64,000 bases of DNA from Humitalea sp050632385. GTDB taxonomy: Bacteria > Pseudomonadota > Alphaproteobacteria > Acetobacterales > Acetobacteraceae. The notes below the pieces were generated by a model. That model was not told where the DNA came from, searched no databases, and saw nothing but the letters and a program-made list of their open reading frames with translations. The translations under genes were made by a program, and so were the position numbers. Positions 18,733 to 26,922 of the stretch are shown one piece after another. Location: contig NZ_CP192599.1 in NCBI RefSeq assembly GCF_050632385.1, positions 1,612,001 through 1,676,000 of the forward strand, written 5' to 3'. Positions within the stretch are counted from its first letter, which is position 1; each line of letters starts with the position of its first letter.

Positions 18733-18779
18733 GCGACGGCCGCTGGGGTGACCCTGCGGCCGTCGCTGCTTTTGTGTTT
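18733..18779 (+). terminator. Strong intrinsic terminator after the phasin gene
   Basis: A perfect 11-bp stem, GCGACGGCCGC (18733-18743) with GCGGCCGTCGC (18756-18766), encloses a 12-base loop and is followed by TGCTTTTGTGTTT. It begins 27 bases after the phasin stop and makes the phasin gene a single-gene transcript. Confidence 0.88.
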
Positions 18780-18953
18780 GACCCGCCGCCGGCATGGCGG
18801 ATTCACGCGGAAACACGCACAGCCCTTTCCGCGGCCCCTCGCGTCCCGATATGATGCGACGCAAGACGGGCCGCGGGCTGGCAGATACCCGGCGGGTTGG
18901 CCGCCGGAAACAGCGTGTGGACCGCGTCCGACAGCAAGGCCGACAGCAAGGCG

Positions 18954-19445
18954 ATGAACGAACACTTCGAAGACCCGATCAGGCACGCCGGACCCGGCGC
19001 TGAGCCCGATGAGACACCGCCCGGCATGCGCCCGGGCCTTTCGCGCGCGGCTGGCCAGGACGGCGGCAAGGATGGCGGCGGCAAGGACGGCGGCGGAAAA
19101 GACGGCGGCGGAAAAGACGGGGGCAAGGACGGCGGCAAGGATGGCGACGGCCTCGGCACCGGCGTCGTCGTCCGCACGCGGCCCAAGACCCGCAAGCCGG
19201 CGATGTACAAGGTGCTGATGCTGAACGACGACTACACGCCGATGGAATTCGTCGTGCATGTCCTCGAACGCTTCTTCCAGAAGAACCGCGACGAGGCGAC
19301 GCGGATCATGCTGCATGTGCATCGCCGCGGCGTCGGGGTTTGCGGGGTTTTCACCTACGAGGTCGCCGAAACCAAGGTGACGCAGGTGATGGACCTTGCG
19401 CGGCAAAACCAGCATCCTCTGCAGTGCACCATCGAAAAAGAGTGA
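18954..19445 (+). CDS. clpS: ATP-dependent Clp protease adaptor ClpS, with extended repeat linker
   Basis: ClpS delivers N-degron substrates to ClpAP. The C-terminal core (about residue 75 on) is textbook: MYKVLMLNDDYTPMEFVVHV with the substrate-binding Asp-Asp pair, then TRIMLHVHRRGVG and YEVAETKVTQVMDLAR. Ahead of it is a hydrophilic extension containing six Lys-Asp units spaced by two or three glycines (residues 36-66), not found in ordinary ClpS, whose N-terminal extension is short and engages ClpA. ATG 18954 follows AAGG and gives 163 residues, versus about 100-120 in typical homologues. A TTG at 18897 would add 19 more. It lies 189 bases before clpA on the same strand. Confidence 0.94.
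   Translation: MNEHFEDPIRHAGPGAEPDETPPGMRPGLSRAAGQDGGKDGGGKDGGGKDGGGKDGGKDGGKDGDGLGTGVVVRTRPKTRKPAMYKVLMLNDDYTPMEFVVHVLERFFQKNRDEATRIMLHVHRRGVGVCGVFTYEVAETKVTQVMDLARQNQHPLQCTIEKE
19059..19151 (+). repeat. In-frame Gly-Lys-Asp tandem repeats within clpS
   Basis: The DNA has a repeating pattern of GACGGCGGC followed by AAG or AAA, in 15-base units (GGKDG) and then 12-base units (GKDG), encoding six Lys-Asp pairs between residues 36 and 66 of ClpS. All units preserve frame, so gain or loss of a unit would change linker length without breaking the protein. The units are not identical (GGCAAG versus GGAAAA), so the array is not brand new. Confidence 0.85.
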
Positions 19446-19634
19446 GCTGCTCGATTCGAGGTGGACTACCGGGTGGGGTTCCCAAGGTCGTGATCCGACA
19501 TTTTACGCATTGAATGGCGTCCATGACGGTTTCAAGGCCTAAAACAGTAAGGGAACCGCGCCAACATGCGTAAGATACGACACTGGGACCATCGCGGCGC
19601 GTGATCGCGGTGGGCCCTTCAGGGGAGCCTGCCG

Positions 19635-21989
19635 ATGCTGTCCCGCAACCTCGAACAGACGCTCCACCGGGCGCTTGGCCTGGCCAACGACCGCAAACAT
19701 GAATACGCGACGCTTGAACACCTGCTGCTTGCCCTGGCCGAGGATACCGACGCCACCACCGTCCTGCGCGCCTGTGGCGTGGATGTGGACCGGCTGAAAC
19801 GGGACCTGGGCGAATTCCTGGACAAGGATCTCGCGGGGCTCGTCTCCGATCGCGGCGCCGAGCCCAAGCCCACCGCCGGCTTCCAGCGCGTGGTGCAGCG
19901 GGCGGCGATCCATGTCCAATCCTCCGGCAAGGATGAGGTGACGGGCGCCAATGTGCTCGTGGCCCTGTTCTCCGAACGGGAGAGCCATGCCGTCTACTTC
20001 CTGCAATTGCAGGATATGACGCGGTTGGACGCGGTGAACTTCATCAGCCACGGCATCGCCAAGTCGCCCGGCCGCAGCCAGGCGCGCCCGCCCACCGGCC
20101 AGAAGGAAGGTGGCAACGGCCCCGGCGAGGAGCCCGAGGAAAAGGAACGCCCCGCCCGCGGCAAGGCGCAGGACGCGCTGACCAACTACTGCGTGAACCT
20201 GAACAAGAAGGCCCAGGCCGGGAAGATCGACCCGCTGATCGGGCGCGATCCCGAAATCGAGCGGACGATCCAGATCCTCTGCCGCCGGACCAAGAACAAC
20301 CCGCTCTATGTGGGCGACCCCGGCGTCGGCAAGACCGCGATCGCCGAGGGCCTGGCCAAGCGCATCATCGAGGGCGACGTGCCGGAAGTCCTGGCCAAGT
20401 CCACGATCTACGCGCTCGACATGGGCAGCCTGCTGGCCGGCACCCGCTACCGCGGCGATTTCGAGGAACGGCTGAAGGCCGTGGTGAATGAGTTGGAAGC
20501 CCAGCCGGGCTCCATCCTGTTCATCGACGAGATCCATACGGTGATCGGCGCCGGCGCGACCTCGGGCGGGGCGATGGATGCCTCCAACCTGCTGAAGCCG
20601 GCCTTGGCCCAGGGCACGATGCGTTGCATTGGCAGCACCACCTACAAGGAATACCGCCAGCACTTCGAGAAGGACCGCGCTTTGGTCCGGCGGTTCCAGA
20701 AGATCGACGTGAACGAGCCCTCGGTCGAGGACGCGGTCAAGATTCTCCAGGGTCTCAAGACCAACTACGAGAAGCACCACAAGGTCCGCTACACGCCGGA
20801 AGCCATCCGGGCGGCGGTGGAACTCTCGGCCAAATACATCCACGACCGGAAGCTGCCGGACAAGGCGATCGACGTGATCGACGAAGTGGGTGCCTCCCGG
20901 ATGCTGGTGCCCGAGAACAAGCGCCGCAAGACCGTGACCTTGAAGGACGTCGAGGACATCGTCGCCAAGATCGCCCGCATCCCCCCCAAGTCGGTGTCGT
21001 CCGACGACAAGGAGACGCTGCGGACCTTGGATCGTGACCTGAAGTCCATGGTCTTCGGCCAGGACCGGGCGATCGAGACCCTGTCGGCGGCGATCAAGCT
21101 GTCGCGCGCCGGGTTGCGGGACATGGAGAAGCCGATCGGCAACTACCTGTTCAGCGGCCCGACCGGCGTCGGCAAGACCGAAGTCGCCAAGCAACTGGCC
21201 AAGGTGCTGGGGATCGAGCTGATCCGCTTCGACATGTCCGAATACATGGAGCGCCACAGCATCAGTCGGCTGATCGGCGCGCCCCCGGGCTATGTCGGCT
21301 TCGACCAGGGCGGCTTGCTGACCGACAGCATCGACCAGCATCCCCACGCGGTGCTGCTGCTGGATGAGATCGAGAAGGCCCACCAGGACCTCTACAACAT
21401 CCTGTTGCAGGTCATGGACCATGGGAAACTGACCGATCACAACGGCAAGACGGTCGATTTCCGCAACGTCGTCCTGATCATGACCACCAACGCGGGCGCG
21501 GCCGACATGGCCAAGCCCACCATCGGCTTCGGTCGCGAAACGCGGGTGGGTGAGGATGAGGATGCGATCAAGCGCATGTTCACCCCCGAATTCCGCAACC
21601 GCCTGGATGCCGTGGTGCCCTTCGGCGCGCTGACGCAGGAAATCGTCGGCCGGGTTGTGGACAAATTCGTGATGCAGTTGGAAGCGCAACTGGCCGACCG
21701 CAACGTCACGATCGAACTCTCCTCGGCCGCCCGGGAATACCTGGCCGAACGTGGCTATGACCCGCTGTATGGCGCTCGCCCCCTGGCGCGGGTCATCCAG
21801 GAGACGATCAAGAAGCCGCTGGCCGAGGAACTGCTCTTCGGCCGCCTGGTGAAGGGTGGCTCGGTAAAAGTGCAGTTGAAGGACGGCGCGCTGGCCTTCG
21901 ACTACACGGAAGCTCCGCCCCCGGCCCTGCCCAAGCCCGAAGCCGGGCCGGATGGCGAGCCGGAGAAGGAACCCGAAGCGGTCGAGTAA
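19635..21989 (+). CDS. clpA: ATP-dependent Clp protease ATP-binding subunit ClpA
   Basis: A 784-residue AAA+ unfoldase that feeds substrates to ClpP. The N-terminal Clp-N repeat domain (LEQTLHRALGLANDRKHEY) is followed by a Lys/Glu/Arg-rich linker near residues 145-175, NBD1 with Walker A GDPGVGKTA and Walker B LFIDEIH, and NBD2 with GPTGVGKTEVAKQL and LLLDEIEKAH. There is no long M-domain, which distinguishes ClpA from ClpB. The C-terminal D2-small domain has GARPLARVIQETIKKPL. ATG 19635 follows AGGGGAG. Its partner clpS is just upstream. A 12-bp hairpin follows the stop. Confidence 0.97.
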   Translation: MLSRNLEQTLHRALGLANDRKHEYATLEHLLLALAEDTDATTVLRACGVDVDRLKRDLGEFLDKDLAGLVSDRGAEPKPTAGFQRVVQRAAIHVQSSGKDEVTGANVLVALFSERESHAVYFLQLQDMTRLDAVNFISHGIAKSPGRSQARPPTGQKEGGNGPGEEPEEKERPARGKAQDALTNYCVNLNKKAQAGKIDPLIGRDPEIERTIQILCRRTKNNPLYVGDPGVGKTAIAEGLAKRIIEGDVPEVLAKSTIYALDMGSLLAGTRYRGDFEERLKAVVNELEAQPGSILFIDEIHTVIGAGATSGGAMDASNLLKPALAQGTMRCIGSTTYKEYRQHFEKDRALVRRFQKIDVNEPSVEDAVKILQGLKTNYEKHHKVRYTPEAIRAAVELSAKYIHDRKLPDKAIDVIDEVGASRMLVPENKRRKTVTLKDVEDIVAKIARIPPKSVSSDDKETLRTLDRDLKSMVFGQDRAIETLSAAIKLSRAGLRDMEKPIGNYLFSGPTGVGKTEVAKQLAKVLGIELIRFDMSEYMERHSISRLIGAPPGYVGFDQGGLLTDSIDQHPHAVLLLDEIEKAHQDLYNILLQVMDHGKLTDHNGKTVDFRNVVLIMTTNAGAADMAKPTIGFGRETRVGEDEDAIKRMFTPEFRNRLDAVVPFGALTQEIVGRVVDKFVMQLEAQLADRNVTIELSSAAREYLAERGYDPLYGARPLARVIQETIKKPLAEELLFGRLVKGGSVKVQLKDGALAFDYTEAPPPALPKPEAGPDGEPEKEPEAVE

Positions 21990-21995
21990 CCCCGG

Positions 21996-22023
21996 CCTGG
22001 GGCTGCGTCAGCGCAGCCCCAGG
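21996..22023. terminator. Perfect 12-bp hairpin between convergent clpA and SGNH hydrolase genes
   Basis: CCTGGGGCTGCG pairs exactly with CGCAGCCCCAGG around a TCAG loop. It starts six bases after the clpA stop, and the loop contains the stop codon of the opposite SGNH gene. No T-run follows on either strand, so as a terminator it is atypical; it may act as a bidirectional mRNA 3'-end stabiliser. Confidence 0.5.
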
Positions 22024-23317
22024 ACCCCAAGGTCAAACGCATACCCCATGGCGACATAGCCCGCCCGGTTCGGGTGCAGCCTGTCGCCTGGGCCGCCGGT
22101 CGTGGACTCCGGCACGAATTCCGCCCGCATGCCCCCCGTTGCCGGGTCCAAGGTCGCGGTATCGAATTCCACCACCGCATCGAAGACGCCGCTGCCACGG
22201 ATGAAGGCATTCAGCGCCTGTCGCTTGGCATCCTGTTCGGCAAAGCCATGCGCCGCACTGGTGCTGCCCAAGGCCGAGGTGACGGTCGCGCCGATCACCC
22301 GGATGCCGGGGATCGCGGCACGCAGCCGGGCGACGCCGGTCCGCATGCCCTCCTGCACCGCTTCGGCCGTCGCATTGCCGTTGCGGCTGAAGTCGTTGGT
22401 GCCTTCCAGCCAGATGAAATGGGTGACGCCGGACAGGCTGATCGCATCCCTCTCCAACCGCATCAGCGCCGAAGGCCCGCCGGGGAAGGGGTCCTGCGGC
22501 GAATAGACGGCGGGGCCGACGACCTGGTTGCCGCCGATGCCGGCGTTGACGATGGCGACCCGGTTCATCGGCAGCCGCCGCGCCAGCACATCGGGCCAGC
22601 GGTCATCGCCATTCATGGTGGATGCCGTGCCGTCGGTGATCGAATCGCCAAAGGCCACGATCACGGGCGTCCCCGCCGGCGCCGTCATGTCCAGCGCATC
22701 GAGGAAGAACCAGGAGGCGGTGGGGTGGGGGAAGGAGGCCTCGGCCTCCTCGGCCCCGCGCGAACCGGCACCGGGGGCGGTCGCAAAGGAGGTTTGCAGC
22801 GCCTTGGCATGCCAGGTCATCGGCCCGCTGGTGCCCACCACATGCAGGCTGACCGCCAGTTTCCGGCCTGACAGCAAGGCATTGTCGGGATCGGCGCGAA
22901 GGGCAGGGCCACCGGATCGCTCCAGGCCTGGCCACCCGGCGGGATGGTCACGCGGGCCTCGCCGCCGAAGCGGACCGGCTGGTTGGTGCCGGGCATCACC
23001 GTGGCGCCGCCCTGCTGCAAGCCGACGAACACGCCATCCAAGGTCAAGGGCTGGGTGCCGAGGGCATTGGTGAAACGCAACCGCGCCTCGCGCCCCCAGA
23101 TCGAGGGGCGGATGATCAGCCGCAGGCTCTGGTCATTGGCGCCCGTCGCGGGGGTCGGGAAGGCGAAGCGCTGGTCGGGCTGCGCCGAGGGATTGCCGAT
23201 GGGGTAGGGGCCCTGGACCGAGGCCGCCCAGCTTGTCACCCAATGCCTGGCCGGTTGCGCCTGCGCGGGCGCGATCATCGCCCCCAACGCCAGCAGAGCC
23301 GCGAAGATACGACGCAT
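22008..23317 (-). pseudogene. SGNH/GDSL-family exported hydrolase, interrupted by a frameshift
   Basis: Two overlapping frames together make one exported SGNH esterase. The first starts at ATG 23317 after GGGAGGACAG, with signal peptide MRRIFAALLALGAMIAPAQA, and runs through WVTSWAASVQGPYP, RLRFTNALG and DPVALPFA. The second continues from about 22895 with LLSGRKLAVSLHVVG, block I VAFGDSITDGTAS (catalytic Ser), EGTNDFSRNG (Asn oxyanion) and DRLHPNRAGY (catalytic Asp-His). One missing base, or two extra, near 22890-22900 would join them. All catalytic residues are in the second part, which alone has no signal or good start. It may be a real lesion or a sequencing error. Confidence 0.75.
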
Positions 23318-23366
23318 GCACTGTCCTCCCTGGGCATTGTTTCGCCCTTGGGGGGAAGCATGGCCT

Positions 23367-23705
23367 TTAATCGCCGGCGCGGTCCAGCACGTGCAGCGAA
23401 TAGGTGAAGGCCGCCCCGGCATTCAGCGCCACGGCGACGCCAAGCGCCTCGGCCATCTCTCCCTTGGTCGCGCCCGCCGCCTGGGCCTTGCGGACATGCG
23501 CATCGATGCAGCCGTCGCAATGGGTGGTGACGGCGACGGCAAGCGCGATCAGTTCGCGCGTCTTGGCATCCAGGAACTGGGTCTTGGCCGCCCCGGCGCT
23601 GAGGGCCGAAAACCCCTTCACCAGTTCAGGGTGAAGGGCGGACATCGCCTTGCCCTGTTCGCGCAGGGCGCCGCTATAGGCGGGCCAGTCCTTGATGTCG
23701 GTCAT
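23367..23705 (-). CDS. AhpD-like carboxymuconolactone decarboxylase family protein
   Basis: A 112-residue all-helical CMD-family protein. The core AKTRELIALAVAVTTHCDGCIDAHVRKA contains a CxxC pair followed by the conserved acid and His three residues on, as in AhpD-type thiol peroxidases and reductases, so it is probably redox-active. The rest, GATKGEMAEALGVAVALNAGAA, is standard for the family. It begins nine bases after the TRAP large permease gene ends, in the same direction, and so probably belongs to the dctPQM operon. Its link to transport may be detoxification or catabolism of the imported compound. Confidence 0.9.
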   Translation of the reverse strand: MTDIKDWPAYSGALREQGKAMSALHPELVKGFSALSAGAAKTQFLDAKTRELIALAVAVTTHCDGCIDAHVRKAQAAGATKGEMAEALGVAVALNAGAAFTYSLHVLDRAGD

Positions 23706-23714
23706 GAAAAATCC

Positions 23715-24992
23715 TTACCGGAACACGAGATGGGGCAGCGTCAGGGTGATCCAGGGCACGTAGGTGATCACCATCAGGCAGGCGAAGATGACGCCGATGA
23801 AGATGACCAGGTAGCGCATCATCTCATCGACGCCGCAGCGCGCCACCTGGGCCGCGGCAAACAGGTTCACGCCAAAGGGCGGCGTGATCATGCCCAGCGC
23901 CAGGTTCACCACCATGATCGTGCCGAAATGCACCCCGTCGATGCCGAAGCGCTGCGCGGCCTCGGCCAGGATCGGCGCCAACACGATGATGCTGGCGGTG
24001 GTTTCGACGAACATGCCGACGACGAAGAGGAACAGGTTCACGCCGAGCAGGAACCACCCCGCGCCGTCAAACGTCGCGACCAGCCAGGCCGCGGCGATGT
24101 CCGGCACGCCCTGGCGATTCAGCAGGAAGGAGAAGACCGCGGCACAGGCGATGATGAACATGATGACCGAACTGCTGATCACCGATTTGCGGAAGATCGG
24201 GTACAGGTCGCGCGGCTTGATCTCCCGATGCAAAAACACGCCGACCAGGATGGCGTAGAAGACGGCGATGACGCTGGCCTCGGTCGGCGTGGTGATGCCG
24301 CCATAGATGCCGCCCAGCACCACGACCGGCATCAGCAGCGCCCAACCCGCCTGGCGCGTCGCGACCCAAAAAGGCAGCCGCCCATCGCCGTCGCGCTTGC
24401 CCCAGCCGGCGATGCGGCACCAGACCAGCACGGTCGCGATCAGCGCGCCGCCGATCAGGAACCCCGGGCCGAACCCCGCGATGAACAATTCCGGGATCGA
24501 GGTCTGGGTGGTGACGCCATAGAGGATCATCGGGATCGACGGCGGGATGATCACCCCCAGCTCCGCCGCCGTCGCCTGCAAGGCCGCGGCGAAGCCCACG
24601 GGATAGCCGTGCCGGATCAGCGCCGGGATCATGATGGTGCCGACGGCAAAGGTGGTCGCGACCGACGATCCGCTGATCGCGGCGAAGATCATGCAGGTGA
24701 CGACGCAGGTCGCCGGCAACCCACCCTGCACCCCGCCCACGATGGATTGCGCGAATTGCACCAGCCGGCGGGAGATGCCGCCGACATCCATCAGATTCCC
24801 CGCCAGGATGAAGAAAGGGATGGCCGCCAGAGGAAACTTGTCCAGCGCCACGTACAATTGCTGGGCCGCGACGATCAGCGGGAAATTGGTCCAGCCCTGG
24901 ATGCCGATGATCGCCGCCAGCCCGATCGCCACCGCGACCGGCACGCTGGCGGCGAAGAGCACCAGCATCACCGTCAACATCACGCCACTCAT
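23715..24992 (-). CDS. dctM: TRAP transporter large permease (DctM)
   Basis: A 425-residue, very hydrophobic protein with about twelve helices. It is the sodium-coupled translocation subunit of a tripartite ATP-independent periplasmic transporter. Family signatures include IPFFILAGNLMDVGGISRRL, SGSSVATTFAVGTIMIPAL, LGVIIPPSIPMILYG and ITPPFGVNLFAA. ATG 24992 overlaps the DctQ stop (ATGA), which fixes the start; another ATG is four codons on. It acts with the DctP binding protein and DctQ encoded immediately upstream. Confidence 0.95.
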   Translation of the reverse strand: MSGVMLTVMLVLFAASVPVAVAIGLAAIIGIQGWTNFPLIVAAQQLYVALDKFPLAAIPFFILAGNLMDVGGISRRLVQFAQSIVGGVQGGLPATCVVTCMIFAAISGSSVATTFAVGTIMIPALIRHGYPVGFAAALQATAAELGVIIPPSIPMILYGVTTQTSIPELFIAGFGPGFLIGGALIATVLVWCRIAGWGKRDGDGRLPFWVATRQAGWALLMPVVVLGGIYGGITTPTEASVIAVFYAILVGVFLHREIKPRDLYPIFRKSVISSSVIMFIIACAAVFSFLLNRQGVPDIAAAWLVATFDGAGWFLLGVNLFLFVVGMFVETTASIIVLAPILAEAAQRFGIDGVHFGTIMVVNLALGMITPPFGVNLFAAAQVARCGVDEMMRYLVIFIGVIFACLMVITYVPWITLTLPHLVFR

Positions 24993-25558
24993 ACCGCGGC
25001 TTCCAATTCTTCCGAGCGACGGTCGAGGAAATGCGCGACGGCGCCGACGATGGCGAAGGCGGCCCCCACCGGCACGGCGGCGTAGCCCCAGGAAATGGAG
25101 ACCTCCAGCCCCGCCATTTCCTGGAATTTTACGCGCTGGGCCATGGTCCAGCCGAACCAGAACAAGACGCCCATCAGTGATACGCTGGCGGCCAATGCGC
25201 CGGCCTCCAGCCCCCGGCGGATCGCGCCACGGCTCAAGCGATGGGCGACGTCGATGGACACGAGCGATCCGGTGCGCAGTGCGACGGACAGTCCCAGGAA
25301 GGCCATCCAGATCAAGGCGGTGCGGACCATCGCCTCCGACCAGATCGACGGCGTTTCGGTCGCGAAGCGCGCGATGACCTGCCACATGCCGGCGAAACAC
25401 GCGACCGCCAGCGCCAGGCAGGCGCCGGTGGCGGCGATGCCGGTCAACCAGCGGTCGGCCGCCAGCACGGCCCCGCGCAGCCGCGCGCCGGCGAATAGCG
25501 CCGCCAGCACGAGCAGGACCGTGCCGGCCGCGATGGCCTGCAACGGTCCCGTGTTCAT
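24989..25558 (-). CDS. dctQ: TRAP transporter small permease (DctQ)
   Basis: A 189-residue membrane protein with hydrophobic segments at about residues 10-25, 40-60, 70-90, 115-135 and 150-170. The WQVIARFATETPSIWSEAM stretch corresponds to the conserved R-Y-x-F-x-x-S-x-x-W-x-E-E-x-x-R region of DctQ proteins. It bridges the DctM channel and the substrate-loaded DctP. ATG 25558 (MNTGPLQ) lies 16 bases after the dctP stop. The extra amino-terminal hydrophobic segment makes it slightly longer than typical DctQ. Confidence 0.88.
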   Translation of the reverse strand: MNTGPLQAIAAGTVLLVLAALFAGARLRGAVLAADRWLTGIAATGACLALAVACFAGMWQVIARFATETPSIWSEAMVRTALIWMAFLGLSVALRTGSLVSIDVAHRLSRGAIRRGLEAGALAASVSLMGVLFWFGWTMAQRVKFQEMAGLEVSISWGYAAVPVGAAFAIVGAVAHFLDRRSEELEAAV

Positions 25559-25574
25559 CGCCGATCCCACGGGA

Positions 25575-26543
25575 TCAGTTCGGCGGCTGCCAGTCGCGGA
25601 TGCGGCGCAGCAGCGCCCCATCCATCTCCCGCTCATAGACTGTGAAGGCCGGGGCCAGCGCGGTCTGGAACGGCGCGCGATCGACTTCGACCGTCACGGT
25701 CATGCCGCGGCGGCGCAGTTCCTCGACGCCGGTCGTCTCATCGGCGGTGACGCGGGCCCGGTTGGCATCGCGCCCGGCGACGGCCGCGGCCTGGAAGGCG
25801 GCGCGGTCGGCCGGCGTCATGCGCGCCAGGGTGCCAGGATTGCAGATCAGGATGGCCGGGGAATAGACGTGGCCCGTCAGGGTCAGATAGCGCTGCACCT
25901 GGTTCAGATTGTTCGCCACGATCACCGGGATCGGGTTTTCCTGGCCATCGACCGTGCCCTGCTGCAGGGCCGGCACGAGTTCGGAAAACGCCATCGGCGT
26001 CGGCAGCGCGCCCAGGGTCTGGAAGGCGCGCATATGCACGGGGTTTTCCATGGTGCGGACCTTCAACCCGCGCACATCGCCCGGCGCATTCACTTCGCGG
26101 CGCGAATTGGTCAGGTGCCGAAAGCCGTTTTCCATCCAGACCACGCCAACCATGCCGCGCGCGGAAAACCGCGCCAGCACGGATTGGCCGATGTCGCCAT
26201 CCAGCACGCCACGGGCGTGGACGGTGTTGCGGAACAGGAAGGGGACGTCGAAGACGCGGCTTTCGGGCACGAAATTGCCGACTGGGCCAGTCGAGGTGAC
26301 GGTGCAGTCCAGCGTGCCGATCTGCACGCTTTCGATCATCTCGCGCTCATTGTCATTGCGCTGGATGGTGACGCGGTAGCGGCCACCGGTCGCGGCTTCC
26401 AGGCTGTCCTTCAGCGCGGTGGCGCCGGCGCCGTAGTGGCTGGCCAAGGGCAGCGGATGCTGGATGGTGATCTGGGTCTGGGCCTGGGCGGCGCCCACGA
26501 ATAGCGGACATGCGGCCAAGGCAAGCGTGGCAAGGCGGATCAT
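25575..26543 (-). CDS. dctP: TRAP transporter solute-binding protein (DctP family)
   Basis: A 322-residue exported binding protein. The signal peptide MIRLATLALAACPLFVGAAQAQ is followed by ITIQHPLPLASHYGAGATAL. The conserved ligand-carboxylate region appears as GLKVRTMENPVHMRAFQTLG, containing the arginine that usually salt-bridges the substrate carboxyl, and then the dimer-like motif VDGQENPIPVI. ATG 26543 is preceded by GGAGGAAACC. It is the first gene of a dctPQM operon ending with an AhpD-like gene. The ligand is probably a carboxylate or sugar acid; the family alone does not say which. Confidence 0.94.
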   Translation of the reverse strand: MIRLATLALAACPLFVGAAQAQTQITIQHPLPLASHYGAGATALKDSLEAATGGRYRVTIQRNDNEREMIESVQIGTLDCTVTSTGPVGNFVPESRVFDVPFLFRNTVHARGVLDGDIGQSVLARFSARGMVGVVWMENGFRHLTNSRREVNAPGDVRGLKVRTMENPVHMRAFQTLGALPTPMAFSELVPALQQGTVDGQENPIPVIVANNLNQVQRYLTLTGHVYSPAILICNPGTLARMTPADRAAFQAAAVAGRDANRARVTADETTGVEELRRRGMTVTVEVDRAPFQTALAPAFTVYEREMDGALLRRIRDWQPPN

Positions 26544-26604
26544 CGCAAGGTTTCCTCCGGCGTCGACCGTTGACCGGCCGCTACAGAAACCCCTAGCGAA
26601 AGCG

Positions 26605-26644
26605 TGGCAAAACGACAATCGGGGGGCGGCTGGCGCCACCCCCC
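26605..26644 (-). terminator. Intrinsic terminator after the CsbD gene
   Basis: On the minus strand GGGGGGTGGC pairs with GCCGCCCCCC (26644-26635 and 26630-26621, one G-U pair) around a GCCA loop and is followed by GATTGTCGTTTTGCC. It begins eight bases after the CsbD stop and separates that gene from the TRAP operon downstream. Confidence 0.8.
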
Positions 26645-26651
26645 GGGCTGA

Positions 26652-26843
26652 TCACGCCTTGTCGACGACCTTCTTCACGGCGTCCTTGGCGTCGGCGACG
26701 GCCTGCTGGGCCTCGCCCTTCTTTTCCTGGATGGCGCCTTCGACCTGCAATTTCTCGTTGCCGACTGCTTTGCCGACGCCCTGCTTGATGTTGCCGGCGG
26801 CCTCATTGGCCAGGCCCTTGATCTTGTCACCAGTGCTGCCCAT
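26652..26843 (-). CDS. CsbD-family stress protein
   Basis: A 63-residue, highly charged, helical protein. GSTGDKIKGLANEAAGNIKQ at its start and the KLQVEGAIQEKKGEAQQAV segment are the diagnostic CsbD repeats. CsbD-like proteins are small cytoplasmic polypeptides induced in general stress; no biochemical activity is established. The start ATG at 26843 is preceded by AGGAGAGACCCG. It is followed by a good terminator, so it is probably a separately expressed small gene. Confidence 0.92.
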   Translation of the reverse strand: MGSTGDKIKGLANEAAGNIKQGVGKAVGNEKLQVEGAIQEKKGEAQQAVADAKDAVKKVVDKA

Positions 26844-26922
26844 CGGGTCTCTCCTGTGCATCCGTCCGGCGATACTGCCGGCGTGGAGGGATAACGCCGC
26901 TTGGACGACTGGGTTGCAGGCA

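Noticed and set aside
19059..19151. CRISPR-like or satellite array
   Set aside because: The 12-15 base units are in frame within clpS, contiguous and lack spacers; they are a protein linker repeat.
21996..22023. Perfect hairpin as a transposon end or attachment site
   Set aside because: It is only 28 bases, lies between convergent genes and has no partner copy or duplication; a 3'-end hairpin explains it.
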